Shown: positions 21,277 to 35,011 of the stretch, piece after piece | Layout: every line of letters begins with the position of its first letter | How positions within the stretch are numbered: the stretch's first letter is position 1 | Source: Alisma plantago-aquatica | Lineage: Eukaryota > Streptophyta > Magnoliopsida > Alismatales > Alismataceae | DNA length: 64,000 nt | NCBI GenBank assembly: GCA_963693085.1 | Contig: OY856412.1 | Coordinates: forward strand, 963,880,281 to 963,944,280 | Direction of reading: 5' to 3' | Program-made: the position numbers and the translations under genes | Notes under the pieces: model-generated | Database searches by the model: none | What the model saw: the letters and a program-made list of their open reading frames with translations, nothing else | What the model was told of the DNA's origin: nothing

Positions 21277-22103
21277 GTCATACATATAGGAAGGTGGATT
21301 ATGTCTAGGGTTTGAAGGGATGTGCGGTGGCAAGGAGGAGCGTACTAGTGAGTAAGGAGAGATTTGGTGGTTATAAATGTGGTTTCTACAGGTTGTAGGG
21401 AAGTGTGACAACCAATGATGTCATTTTTGTTAGGAGAGATCTTTCATGGTAGCATCTCCCTAGGGTTAGGGGGAGACTGGTCAAGCAACTATTTTGAAGA
21501 GGAAGGGTGTCGCAGATCTTGTGGATGTAGGTTAAGGAGTAGGAGATCTGATGTGGTCTGGTCATTGTCGCTCAGTGCCATGGTAATGTACCCTAATCGT
21601 GCAGAATAGATAATCTGCGCATGTTACCTAGGCTCACTCTCTTTTCTTTAACTCTATTATGGAATATCCTTTCAATTGTCTCTTAATGTTTCATCATTAA
21701 TTTCTATAGGATGCATTACTGTCCTAATTAGCCTAAATTTTTTATTGCAGGTCTATATTGATGTATTTTGAATTCTAATAATTACTATGCTTCAGTTTTA
21801 TCAACTATACTCCATATTTATTTTTCCTCATAGTAACTTTACACATTAAAAGTAACTACTCTGAAATATGTGTTTGTGTGATTCCATTGCCAATTATTCA
21901 TAATTGGGTTCAACCATACATTTATGGGTCCCAAATGGGGGGACTTGACCAAGATGAGGCAAAATTGCATTTTGGTGCTAGAATTTTAAGATAATTCAGT
22001 GAAGTGCAAATATGAAGGGAAATGTTTCCAAAAGTGATTTTTAATTTGAGAGGAATGTGTATCATAGCTCAAAATTGAATTTCTTACCAAATTCACCATG
22101 TTA
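21277..22103 (-). repeat. Large direct repeat copy A, right part
   Basis: This continues copy A after the copia insertion and aligns with 29123-29955, for example TTAGGGTTAGGGGGAGAC versus TTAGGGTTAGGGGGCGAT and the shared ...TTTGAGAGGAAT near the end. It begins with GTCAT, the right copy of the copia target duplication. Homology to copy B stops at TGTTACA (22103). Confidence 0.75.
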
Positions 22104-25100
22104 CAACTTTCCAACTTTAACAAATACAAACCTAGCATAATGACTCTAGAAACCCAAACCCATGTTTAAGAGGTCTGACCAAAAAAGGGTGAAGTTATAC
22201 TTTAATGTATATAGTTAGATGCTTGTAACATGAATAACTCAAAGCTAAACTAACATGTTTAGGCTTAAAAGCAAATATACCACATATAGTGGCATTATGT
22301 TCTATAATCAACATCACATGTCCTGATACATTCATATTAACATAATAACTTATATATGCTAACATGAAAGTAAGTTCATAAAATTTGTCACATATGCTTC
22401 CTTTCTAACTAATATTCACATAATGGCTAAGATATGTCTAGTGAGAGGTATGATGTACTTCACACACGAATAGGAATAAAAATGTAAATTTCCACATCCA
22501 TAAATATGACTAATTTTCCACTATCTAAATAGATGTTGAATTAATGGACTAAATATGATAAATAAGTAATATGGATTGTGCATAATAATATAAGGTAACT
22601 CTTTTAGTAACAAAGCGAAGATAATAAGACTCAATTTAATAGATATTGATGACAATGATGTAATATTATAATAAATATAATTGTGATGAACATAAAATAT
22701 CTATTGTATTAGAACTCACAAAAAGAATTCTAGAAGGTGGATATAATGAAAAATTCCTTATCCTTGGGTCCCAATTAACTTTGGGGTCAAGTCTCACATT
22801 AATTGAATAATACTAGATGCCTTAATTTCATCGAGGAAAGAAAATACAAGATTAACTTCAAATATATTAAAGAAATTATGGAATGGCTTAAAAAAGTAAA
22901 AACTAACGCCAAATTTGGATTCTACATGTCTTAACTAGTATATATACCAAATTTCATATTAATTGGAACATTTTTGGGCCCTCAAATAAAATAGGAGATA
23001 AAAGATAAGTTTAAGGTACCTAATATGCAAAATACATAATCGATGTACTTGTTTCCCTAAAATTTGGGCTTTATTCACTTGTCATATTTATTTATGAGTC
23101 ATGACTGGATTTCATTTTCTTTGTTTTAGCACAACCTAAATCTAGACCATTCAATCGGAATGAGATGGTGCATGTCTCGTCTCCTACCTTTACTAGGAGA
23201 CCGTGTGGCGCAACACCTATTGTCATTTGGGCCAAGCTTTCCCCTGTATGTTTCTCCTTCAAATCTTCCCATTTCTCCATGATTCCTTTTGCATTAAGTT
23301 CCCTATAGGATTATGTACAATTGGATCTAGGTTGGAATCCCTATTTGTCATGTTTATGGAAAATCCCAATCTCATTTGTCCTCTCCCATGTTGTTCCCGT
23401 GTTACTTCCCCTTTCCCATTTTTGTTGTGTGCCTGGGTCATCAAACCCCTATATGACCCCCCTCAACCTCTACACTACCCCTAGCCATCTTTTTAAGGCC
23501 TTGTTTATCAACTTGTGACACACTACCATGACCGCAAAATACATCTACCTCATAGCGCCTTTCATAGATTGCAACTTCTCTCCTAATTACCCCAAGTTCT
23601 TCTGAGTTTTCAAAATCACCACACGAGGCACCGTGGAGCCACCTAAATCGATGAGATCACTCCATTTGAGGTATATCCTTTTTCCCTCCTTCTTGGCTTG
23701 TGGTGTTGTTGTTTCTCAAATTTGAATCACTGGTGATTTCTTGAAGTGAGGTTTGGGTGTTTCTGTATAGCCACTCAACTTCATTGTTGTTCAATTTTCC
23801 ATCTCACATATTACCCACACAAATGCTCTCGTCCCATAGAATTTTTTACTTTCCATGCCTCTGCTATATTTCCACTTGCCTTCCACGGTGGGCAGTGATG
23901 TGGACGATGTCATATCTTTTTACAGCCAAGCGATATTTTTTGAGTCTGGCTTAGGGTAGAGATTTAATTGTCAATGTTGTTCTTCAATGAAGTGCATCAG
24001 ATCTCAAGATGGGTTTTTGGGTTCTTCCCATTACATTTGGAGTCTTATATCATTATTGCGTGAGAGAAAAAGGAGGAAGAATATGTCAGTTCATTTTACA
24101 TGTATGTCCTTCGGGTGATTTGATTTTTGTCACACATTCAATGGGTTTTGTTGTCTTTTCGCCCATGATTTTAGTGTCATTGCATGTTGTTTTTCTTGTG
24201 GATAAATGACATTAGGTTTCATATCACACAAAATCTTATGATGAATGATGTGAGGGCATAATCATCTTTTGCTTTCATTTATTTTCTGAGAATTACTTTG
24301 TATGGTATAATCTTAGATAATTCATACATAAATATTTACTCATAAAAATATGTAAAAATATGTTCTAAAATCAGAAAATAAACCCTATGTAATGGTATCA
24401 GTTTCATAACTTAAATCTAGTATAACAAGAAGTTGAGATTTTAGGGTTTATAATACACATACTAATTAATGATTTGTATATGTATAATTCAATACTAGGT
24501 GAAGAAGTACCTTGGTTGGACCTAGGGTTCTAACTTGGACTATGGATCTATACGGATGAGGTATGATGCATCTCCTTAATCATATTGAGTAGTAACATAT
24601 GTTTTATCTATGTCTTGGTCCTTTGGACATGTTACCTCACATAGTTTCTCTCTCTTACGAGGATTTGATATGTGAGACTAGTTCTTGTGATATACTCAAA
24701 TTGATGGATATTCTCTTTGGTTCCAAGATAAAATAGTTGTGGAATTAAATTGAATTGTTCCTCACTGTGAAATCAAAAAAATACTTTCAACACTTTTGTG
24801 GTAGATGTTTTGTATTGTCCATTTATGTGATGGCAATCTTATTAATTTTATTTTCTTGATTGTACTTTTACTTGCCTCTACATTTATGCATTCTTTGTAA
24901 TTTAGTAGCCCCAGAGTTGTATAAGTGCTTTGATTTTATACAGTTATGTGCCCTTTATATTTTGGTATGGAGTTTATGTGCCCCGTGCCCGAGTTTTGTG
25001 CCCACCTTATATATCAGGGAGTTTTGTTATGTTCCTTACTCTATCATGTTTTAGGGTTATGTGCCCCAACTGCCATAATTTCTTTATATTTCACTAGTGT

Positions 25101-27206
25101 TATGTTTATCTCAGTTGAATGTAGGTTGATATCATTGATAATGGATTATGTGCCCTAATATATTTGATTGTGCTTATGTTGCATGTATTGGTATTGTGAT
25201 ATATGGATAGTGCATATTTTACCTTTTTATAATTTCTCTTGATATCTACTTGGATTTTAGTTTTCCCTCCTTGATGGAAGCCTTGTATACATTTTGATGT
25301 CCATTTCCTTTACATTTCTCAATCCCTATTAATATTCTCATACTGCCATTTTTATGCTTACAATTTCCACTTTGTCTTCTCTTGTGGTGTATGCTTCCAA
25401 GCCCTTAGGTGAAAGAACATGGAAGATATTGGACATGATAACATGGACGTGACTCAGTGGACCTGACTTTGGGAAGATAAGTTGATATAGTTTGGATATC
25501 CCTCTACTTGAATTCTGAAGTTGTTGCTTTTGTGTAGACTAGAGTGGGGGAATATTGTATAATCATATAAAATAGAAAATAGTCACGATTTATTATTTTG
25601 TAGTTGTACCTTGATCATGTATGTCATTCAATTGAGAAAAAGAATACACATATTCTGGCATATTTGTTAGTATGTCTAAATTAGATGGGTTTATTCTCAA
25701 AATTAATGAGGAGTGTTTCCCCTCTCGAGTCCCACTGCTTACACCATCGTTTAAAGTAAATTTAATCCTCGATATCAGCACATCCATGGTCTAGTGAAGT
25801 ACTACTCTCCATCATCTAAAAGGATTCAACTAGAAATCTAAATAGACATGTCAACTACGATGTAGTATCCTTCATTTTCTCTAAATTATTATCCTACAAC
25901 AAATTCTAAGATTCTCTTCTAGAGTTTTCTCATATCTCCTTGATTGTGACTTAGCTCAGAAACCATTGATACAATTCTACAAAATCATTTTTTCTCTATA
26001 CATACAATATTATAAAGAAAAAAAATTATGGGGAAGATTTTTGAATGCAAAACTAAAGAAAGATCAAAATGAATCCAGGAACTAAGTCACGATCATCTCT
26101 TACCAACATTCACCATACTAACTACTTGACTTGATTGTGAAAGAGATATTTCCATGGAACCTAAATGGTTACTAAAATACCTTCAATTATGGCATAGGGG
26201 ATTCGCTACCAAAGGGCATTCAAAAGTTCAAACTTGGGACTTCTAGTCTCACTGCTCCCCTTCCAACTGCTAGGTTGTTCAAAAGTTGTTTCACATCATT
26301 TGTTTATGACATATTGATTTAGGTTGATTTCTTTGTTCAATGGTTTTACCAAGTAGTAGAAATTGATTTGGCTAGGTCGATATGTAAGTTGAAGAAACCC
26401 CATCACCGCATAAATGGTCTACAAGTAATTATGTTTGAACCTTCACTAAACATCCTTCCTTAGACACCTCATCTCATCTCTACTGACATGGTGATGTTTC
26501 ATATTCACTAATTGGTGTATCAGACCATTTTGAGTAAAATTAATTGCACCTAAGTTTTTATTTCTATCTTAGGTAGGTAGGTCTAGCAAAACTAGAGTTG
26601 GTTGTAAACTATTTGTATAAATTGTAGGTGTAGTTGTTCTTTATACCCTAATTTCTATAAGACACGCTTGACTGTCGATTATTTATAGCTCTAATATGAT
26701 GTTCTAAGGACCAATCTTTAGGATCATACATTTACAAAATTATAGCATAAAATATAAACAAATTTTTTTATAATCACGCTTTACATCAGAGTCACGGAAG
26801 CACATACATAGGACTAGAAATTAAGAATAGGCATGAGTCACTTCAATAGGTGACAACTCTTGCACCACCTATCCATGAATTTTGATAGCTCATAAAACCA
26901 CACATGGATCCTAAAAAGGGAAGATGGGTAAGCAAAGTTGCTACTATTTCCAATTTTTGAGCTATTTAAAAGTAAAGATTTATGAAATCAAATATAGGTA
27001 AGTCTACTTGGTGGACTATAGTAATAAAAAGAAGATGATCTAGTAACTGTGCTAGTTTCAAATGGTACAATAGTTCAAAATGGTAACTAGAAACAATAAA
27101 GAGATTCTCAAAACTATTATAAAGATATCAAATTATTCAAAATAAAATGATTTATTACTGGAACATAAAATCTAATATTTTGTCTTCACTGGGGCTAGGT
27201 ACCTAA
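22104..27206. other. Internal region between large direct repeats A and B, no recognisable genes
   Basis: This is 5.1 kb of AT-rich DNA. The few frames (for example 23203-23484 plus, 25593-25787 minus) show no known domain. At the right edge GGGGCTAGGTACCTA (27191-27205) lines up loosely with the complement of an initiator-Met primer-binding site followed by an LTR start TGTT. The left edge after TGTTACA is pyrimidine-rich on the plus strand (ACTTTCCAACTTT), fitting a purine tract on the minus strand. This suggests a non-coding (LARD-like) or fully decayed internal region of a minus-strand element. A word TTATGTGCCC recurs four times at 24947-25153. Confidence 0.45.
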
Positions 27207-29955
27207 TGTTCTCCCCTCGTTGAAAAAACTAAACTTTCACCTATGGGAGTAACTGATATTGGGGACCTCTATGTTCATTATCTACTGGGTAGGGTTTGAA
27301 ATTATGACCCACCGAATCTAGTGGCCAAATCTCTTAGCTAATATTCAAAATTTTGTGCCAATGTCAAAACCAATCATTTTTTCAATTATTCTACAATATC
27401 CAATATTCAAACTAATTTTGGCAACCTTTAAGAGAGAGAGAGACAAGGCTAAAAACAAATTGGGTGTACCACTTATACAAAATTCTATCGAACAAAATTT
27501 AAGAGGAAATAAAAATTTTAATAATAGAATTGAGGATCTAGTACATGTTCCAATTTAGAATTTACAATCAATATGCCCACAAGTATTAAATATGCCAATT
27601 TGTCACAAATATATCAAAAGATAATATACTAGGGTTACTTTATGTTTCTTGGCTTGGAAATCACTTCCAAGATTCTTATTAGGTGATATTACCATTTTTC
27701 CCTTAGTGGGTAGATTATCAAATAATCACCTTTGGTTGTTATTATGTCTCATCCTAAAGTGATTAGGTTCATTCCCTTTAGATTAGCGGTCTCTTTATAA
27801 ACATGTCGTATATGAAACATTACGCATGTTTATAGTATATATAATTCATATTGACCAAAAAATGTACAATTCATTAATTCATACATTAGTATATATCATG
27901 TGCATACTTATGCATATTATGTTGATGTGTTTGTAAAACATATACTAGGGTTTTGTGTCCAATACATGTATGACTTGTAAAATAATAGCATAATTATAAT
28001 TAGATTTTTAATCCATTAAATTCAATTTCCAAATCTATTCCTTGCTGTCCTTATTTCTTCATTCATTTGTCCAGATTTTTAAGGTCTCCATCACATGACT
28101 TGGTAGTAATAATAGTCAATTTGAGACCATTATCTATACATGGACTATACTAGTCAAAAATTTCCTTCAATCTTCTTTAATTCATAATGGTACACAAATT
28201 TCTCTATTCAATTACATAGGTCATGCGTATAAATTTGTGTTCACTGAGACCAATGTGTATCTAGGTCTCGATGTGCATTTTCTGGTTAACATTAATCTAC
28301 TTGGTTTATTACCAATTCAACTAAATGTGTATTTCTACAAAATCTATTGATGTCAATAATTAATCTATTTGGTTTCTTATTACATGTATACAAGTTAAAA
28401 TAAGGGAAACTTAAAAGGGGTAAGGCAAAACATGTTGACTTGCTCCTTGAGTCTGGGGGTTAGAAAGTGAGGTTGTTGTGTGGCTATCTTATAATGTAGG
28501 ATAGATAGGAACCATAGACTATCCTATCCAAGGGCATGGTGGTTGTGTGAAGTTTAGGAAAGATCATAGACAGGGACTAGCTTAGCTAAGGGCATGGTGG
28601 TGGTGTGCTCACGAGGACGGTGGTGAGGTTGGGTATGTCCCGATGATGGAGCACATCAATGTTGTCATCGCATGACTTGTGTGTCAAATGCTTCATCATG
28701 TTATAGGTCTAAAATATGTGTATATTTTTGAAGGGTTTCATGATGTCGGGGGAAGTTGTGTGGATGGAGGAAACACTGGAGCAGAGCCGATTGATTGGAA
28801 AAAATAGGATCTTTCAAACTTGTGTCTATCAACATTCTTATCTTTTGAAAGAGGTGACAAAATTTTGGTGGACGGACATGGTCTACATTTAGATTGAAAG
28901 AGTGTGATTGTAGGTTGTGGGATCCAGGGTGGCACTAAGGATTAGAAGATGTGGTTGCCACTTTGTAATAGTAAGTTGGTGGATTTGTCCTTGCTAGCAT
29001 GATGTAAATGTTTTGGGGTCGGGGAAGAGATGCTAGGATGAAGATTATGCTTTTCTATAGGTCTAGTTTATTTTAGGTCTAATATAGGTAGGTTGAAAGC
29101 TTGAGTTCATGGATATAAATTGATACATATAGGATGGTGGAGGATATATAGGGTTTAAAAGGATGTACAGTAGCAAGGAGGAGCCTCCTGGTGAGTAAGG
29201 AGAGATGTGGTGAAGTTTAATGTGTTTCTACTGGCCTTAGGGAAGTGTAACAAGTAGTGTTGCCATTTTCTATCAAGACAACAATTTCATGGCAGCATCT
29301 CTTTAGGGTTAGGGGGCGATTGGTGTGGAAGTTGTTTTAAAGAGGAAGAGAGTGACAAATCATGTGGATGTGGGTGAAGGAGAATGAGATACGATGTGGC
29401 TTGAAGTGGCCTGGACATTATCACTCAGTGTCAGGGTGACACCGATGATTCATACGAAGATGATGACCCATATGCATTACCTGGGCACTCTCTTTCTTTA
29501 ACACTATTATGGAATATCCTTTAAATTAGTCTCATAATGTCATTTCTTGATTTATTTCTCTATGGTGCATTCATAAGCTACTTAACATCAAATTTTTACC
29601 AAAGGTCTATATTGATGTATTTTTAATTTTAACAATAGTATACTTCAATTTTATAAACTCTAGACTCCATATTTATTTATCCTCACAATAAATTTAATTA
29701 ATAAAAGTAATTACTTTTAAATATGTTTTTGTGATATTCTGTTGCCAATAATTCATAATTGGCTTCAATTATGCATTTGTGGGTCCAAAAGGGGCTTGAC
29801 CAAGATGAGGCAAAATTTCATTATGGTGTTATAATTTTAAGATAATCCATTGAAGTGCATAAAAGAAAGGAAAGATAGCCAAGTGACGTTTTTAATTTGA
29901 GAGGAATACATATAATAGCTCAACGTTAAATTTTGTACCAAAATTCAGTATGTTA
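27207..29955 (-). repeat. Large direct repeat copy B (probable LTR, uninterrupted)
   Basis: It is homologous to copy A (7633-9541 plus 21277-22103) over 2.75 kb. It passes without a break through the copia insertion point (near 29120) and so acts as the empty-site control. It ends ...GTATGTTACA. A GA run (27432-27441) is specific to this copy. Confidence 0.75.
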
Positions 29956-30499
29956 CATGCACCCTCTATCCCAATAAGTCTATAACCTTACTAAATATGA
30001 CCCCTCTATCTTCTCTCATCCCAAATAAATGGCCAAATTTTCATTTTGAGTTAATCTCTTCTTTGTCCCACAAATTATGATATGCATTCTCCCACTTGGG
30101 GAGATTCTAGATGGGTGCTCCCACCAAGTGCAATATGGGCCACCAACTTAAGCCATTGGGCTTAATGACCACTCATTAACCAAATATTCTTTTGCATCCA
30201 TTTCACTTTGCTGACTCGAGTTGAGGACATCCTAAGATGCTAAAATACATTAGCATTTGGGAAGACTTGGTTACTATCCTTTTTTCTTGCAAATGGTGTA
30301 TGTGTGGCTTATGTGTTGCCATCCAACCTTGGCCCATGACATGCCCCATAGTTCTTGTCATACCATGATGCTAATACCACTCTATTTTTTCATCCTATTC
30401 AGGACCCAAATGATGTGATTGTTGCTTGCCTGACCCATCAAGCATGGCTTTTCGGCTCTTGTTCCTTATACCTTGATGGCCTATCAACATATTGAACCA
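29956..30499. other. Spacer, no feature seen
   Basis: There is no coding frame or repeat that I can name. It may hold the decayed N-terminus of the reverse transcriptase pseudogene that follows. Confidence 0.4.
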
Positions 30500-32289
30500 C
30501 CGGCACATCCTATGAACCGTCTCTAGATCAACATAAATCTTATTGATCTATCTTCTGTGTGGATGTATAGAGAATTTTCTTGGTTGTCTTCCAATTTTTG
30601 ACACTCTATTTGTTGACCTACATAAATTGCCTTATGGTCCTAGTTCCCTAAATGCTTGGGGTTGTCTTTTGATGCTCCCAATGTGTGATCTCTATTACTT
30701 CTCTCTCGATTTTTATCAAGAATATTCAACATGAAAGAGTGATTCACTCCAATAGATTATGATCCTTAAATTCTTAGAAACGTAGAATTCAGGATATGAC
30801 TATATCCAATAACTCCTCACTCAGATCATGGTGTCCTTTTGAGAACAAACAATTTGTTGAAGCCAAAGTGTCCTATGCTAATCAAAGATCAAGGATGACA
30901 AATTTTTTATGACATTTGAGTTCCTCCCTCTAGGGGTGTTTCCCCATCTAACCCAGTTACTCATATGTATCTTGAAGCAAAACACCCCCAAACACCCCTC
31001 TTATGGTGCATCCTACATCATATATTTCTTACTCTTCCTTTGTCTCTTTCATTGTAATGGTTGGTAAGGAAATCTTATACTTATAGAAAGGGACCACTTA
31101 TGCATGTGATGGCCTCAACGTGCAACACCTTTTGAGTCTATGCATGGTACATCAATAGTTGATGAAAACAACACTTGAATTTTGTCTCAACTGTGGTCAA
31201 CCCTTTAGCTTTCCAGTTGTCCTACCTCTTTAGCACCCTATCTCTCTAATGCCCCTTTGACTCCTCTATTAAAGTCAGACAACATGATACAACCTATCAA
31301 GACTAGTATGATTCGACATTGCCTTGTTTCCAAGATTATAATGAAGGATGTATTGCGTGGTCCCTTATCTGAAGGAACGTCTATTTGGTGTTGGTATTTT
31401 TGGGGTTGCTAAAGTCTTTCTACACATTATCCCTCACATTTTCCATGATTGAAAAACATAGTACCACATTCACGATGGACCTAATTGACTAAAGTAATGC
31501 ATTCAACATGGTTGATAGATCCACCATATATTAGGAGGTATGTCTACATTTCCCAACTATTGCATGTTGGGTTGAATTCCATTTTAGCTTCCCAGATCCT
31601 CCCTACATTCATTAGAGCGAGCCTATTCTCTCCATTGTTGGTGTCTAAGAAGGTGATTTTTTGGGGCAACTCCTTCTCTTATTGGCTCTTTATCCTCTTA
31701 TTCTACAATTGAAGAACTAATGTGATGTTGACCTTCTTGCATTCTATCTTGATGACAGAACCTTCATTGGAAACATTGTCGGGTCTCCAAAGTGCTATCT
31801 ATTATCCAAACACAAGGCATCTTTATATTAAAAAGATAGAACTATTTTGATATTCATATGGACCCATGCAAGATCCATAGTTGGTTATAATGTATGCTAA
31901 CTTATCTCATCCTTGTGTGGAGTGAAAATATTAGGAGGTCATGTTTCCATTAACCCATGTTTTACTATTTAGGTTCTTAAGGAAAGTGTGGTTAAAACTC
32001 TTGTAATGATTGATTTCTTGGATTTATTTTATGACCCACATTGTGAGCTCCTTCTTCTTTGATCATGTGTTAGGATGCTCAACTTGTTGCTTGCTCTTCG
32101 AGCAACACCCCCAACTTCTATCATCTTTGCATCAGATGATTTTGATCATAGGCTTCATTGATGTCTAGCATGCATTGTTGTTGGTGATGGACCAAGCTTT
32201 GCCGATCTACGATGGTGCTTGGCCACACTTCCTATGTAACTTGTAGGTTTTGGTATTAAATCTTCGCATGATGTCAACAACTTAGACAG
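30500..32289 (+). pseudogene. Reverse transcriptase pseudogene of a plant non-LTR-type family, cut by an LTR
   Basis: Blocks run in order through all three frames: WGCLLMLPMCDL (about 30655), CDGLNVQHLLSL (about 31099), NAPLTPLLKSDNMIQPI (about 31248), HCLVSKIIMKDVL (about 31318), DLIDYSNAFNMVDRSTI (about 31475), the palm/YxDD-like FYLDDRTFIGN (about 31745), HCELLLL (about 32040) and VGDGPSFADLRWCLATLPM (about 32185). In intact relatives these read SAPLTPLxKP..GIRPI, LVSKVAMK, DFSNAFNLVDRS and WYLDDG. Many stops and frameshifts make it dead. It stops at 32289 exactly where an LTR-like block begins; the C-terminal part is not found beyond that block. The same family's C-terminus is at 1835-2614 on the minus strand. 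Confidence 0.8.
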
Positions 32290-34640
32290 TGTGTAAGGAG
32301 TGGGACCCAAGAGGGGATCCATTCCCTACTTAAATTTGAGGAATAAATCCATGTGATTCAAAATAATTGAAAAGTTATGTTGGAATAGGTGTAAATTCTT
32401 CATTTCTCAAATGATGGTATGTAAAAAGACCAAAGTGTAGCAGCAGAATAATAAATCATGACTATATTTAATTTATATATGATTACAAAGTATTCTCCTA
32501 TTTGGGGTTCACAATAAAGAACCCCATCAGGATCAAAGTAGAGGGATATATAAAATATCTCAAGTCTATATCCCAAGAGTTAGCTCTTTAAGTCTTGTCC
32601 ATGTTTGCATGTCATGTCCTACATGTCTACAACCTAGGGGTTGGAAGCATAGCCCACAAGAGAAGACAACGATGGAAATTGTCAGCATAAAATCTGGTAT
32701 GTGTATATTAATTGGGATTTGAGCAACATTAGGAAAAAGGACATCAAATATAGCAAAGATTCCCATATAATAGAAAAGTACTATCCAAGTGGATATCAAA
32801 AGAACAAGAATTTCAATAAGAGATTTCTTGCCTTTTAACAATGTCACATCAATAATACCACAAAATAAAAATAGTAGCATGGTGAGTAATAAGCGCACTA
32901 GCATATACTAAAATGCAGGGTAGGAACCCATGTATTCTATACCAAATGGTAGGATGACTAAAACCTCAGTTCCAAGCAATTATAGTTTTGCAGGAGGACT
33001 AAAACCTTAGTGCATTGGTAGGAGGAAAAAAAAACTTCAGTGACCAAAATATATTATATTGCAGGAGGACTAAAATCTTAGTGCAGCGGTAGGATGACTA
33101 AAACCTTAGTGCCTAAAACAAATATGGTATCACTACTTCTAGTTATGACTAGTCAATCACACATGCAAATAGGGCAGACAATATCAAGTATAGTCATGCT
33201 CAACAAAAGGATGAGATCATACAACTTATATCAATGGGGTCAGAGGACCCATGAACCAATATCCAATTATTTCTACAACTAATATCCAACATAAGATCAG
33301 AATAGTCCACAATTTGAGAAATTAGGGTTTCAACATGGAATACAATGAACAAAATATAAATAAGAGTCCAATAAGAATATCCAACAAAGTAAGATGATCA
33401 GAATATCCATGTCAATGCATAATTTCTCACATGAGTCAACCTCTCAGAAGAGAAATAATGTGTAAAGGGTAGTATGCCCAAAGGACCAACAGAGAGAGAA
33501 ATAATTTAGGTTAATTGTTCAACATGAATTGTAGAATGCAACATACCTCAGATAGAGTCTACATATGTCTAAAGCCAACCCTAGGTCCAATCCAAGGTCT
33601 TCAAATACCTATGAAACATATATGTACAATTAGGGTTAGTTTCACATCAATTGCATAAACCCTAAAAGTTGACTTTTTATTATAAATGAGTTAGCATATT
33701 AAAATCATGTGATCTTATATATTATAATTTTCTGAGTTCAAATCTTACTTTATTTTTCAGACTTACATATTATTAGCTATACACTTTAGAAAATATAAAA
33801 ATTAGATAAAACCATAGAAATCATATGTTTTCCAGATTGGAATGAGGCAATGAAACTAGTACCACTGGATACATTACAATTTTCTAATTTCAAAACATAT
33901 TTTATTTTATTTTTCTGAGCTATACATTATTTACTAGGAATTTTTAGTTCCCGACCAATAAGAAATCCAAAAATGTTGTATAGATAAGAAATATTAAAAT
34001 CCAGATATGACCTTTAATGGTGGACTAATCAAGAGATTCCCTCCTTGATCCTGGTCCACAACTCTCAAAGTGCATAGATGAGTCAAAACTGAAGGGCATA
34101 AAGTCTATGGTACCTTGAAGGAGAAACAAAATAGTAAAAGAAAATGAGGGTGAACCTAGAAGTTTGCAGAGAGCCATCTTCCTTGCAGGACAACTACAAC
34201 CGACCTGAACCTCAAGTCATGGTAGATCAATCAGGCCGTCCCATGAGAAGTAGAGATTACCTTTTCACCTCTCAAACTAAGCCAAAGAAAGCAAGCCTAG
34301 ATCTGAGTCTCAAAGACGCATTTGGAGCACTAAGCTAGGGTGTCTTCCATGGCTATCAAGGTGTTGAACCTCGATCAATAGACACACCCAACAAAGGAAG
34401 AAAACATCAAAAAGAACCTACAAGAATATTGTGATGGAAGTGACCAATGTTGGAAGTTCCAAAACAACACAACAAAGGACAATAAGGAGAAAGACATACG
34501 AAAGCACCCCTTGAGCTCCTAATTGCCATATAGATGGTCATTTGAACAATAAAGATACAGATAAGGGGAAAACGTGGGGTTATTGACACTCCCAAACTAT
34601 GTGTGCAAAACACAAGTGTATGCATCAAGTAATATAGGCC
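32290..34640 (-). repeat. LTR-like block L, related to 41996-44938
   Basis: It starts TGTGTAAGGAG against TGTTGTAAGGAG at 41996. Shared landmarks are TGTTGGAATAGGT (32378; 42072), AAGACCAAAGTGTAGCAG and GACCAATA.GAAAT (33952; 43404). Homology fades between 34000 and 34640, so the right limit is approximate. It contains a local cluster of AGGA(G/T)GACTAAAACC words (32949-33112) that the other block lacks. I infer a truncated LTR of a minus-strand gypsy element. Confidence 0.6.
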
Positions 34641-35011
34641 TATGAGGCCCAAATGTTGTTCTTAGGGAAATGTTAATCTAGAGACTACTACTAACTGTAA
34701 CCAAATCATCAAGGCCTAAAGAAAAGTTGATTGGTTGTTTGATTAAACTAATTGCAAGAATTAAAAACAAAGTGGATTGTGATCACATATGGGTAAATTT
34801 CTTAGGATTATAGTTTCACCATGGTTCACATTGCAATTAAGTCCATTTTATTAATAATCATCTATCCAATACCCTAGACCAAGGGACCTATAGCAAGTAT
34901 TTCCCGCTTCCGCATCATAATACACTACCTATGCTAAGACAAACCCCACTTCTATAGTGATTTTAGAATTATCTAGGTGCATTAATAAACCCTTTGGGTT
35001 ATACCCTTCAC
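34641..35011. other. LTR-derived fragment
   Basis: The stretch with GATTAAACTAATTGCAAGAA (about 34741) matches GGTTAATTAAACTAATTGCAAG (about 35759) and the following ATAGTTTCACCA...CAC context. It is a partial copy of the LTR-like sequence starting at 35615, consistent with one side of a damaged element. Confidence 0.45.

Noticed and set aside
23203..23484. 93-codon plus-strand frame in the A-B internal region
   Set aside because: No family recognised; an overlapping frame and an antisense frame of similar length argue for low-complexity chance.
24393..24402. Plus-strand primer-binding site (TGGTATCAG)
   Set aside because: Only nine bases match and no LTR end could be placed before it.
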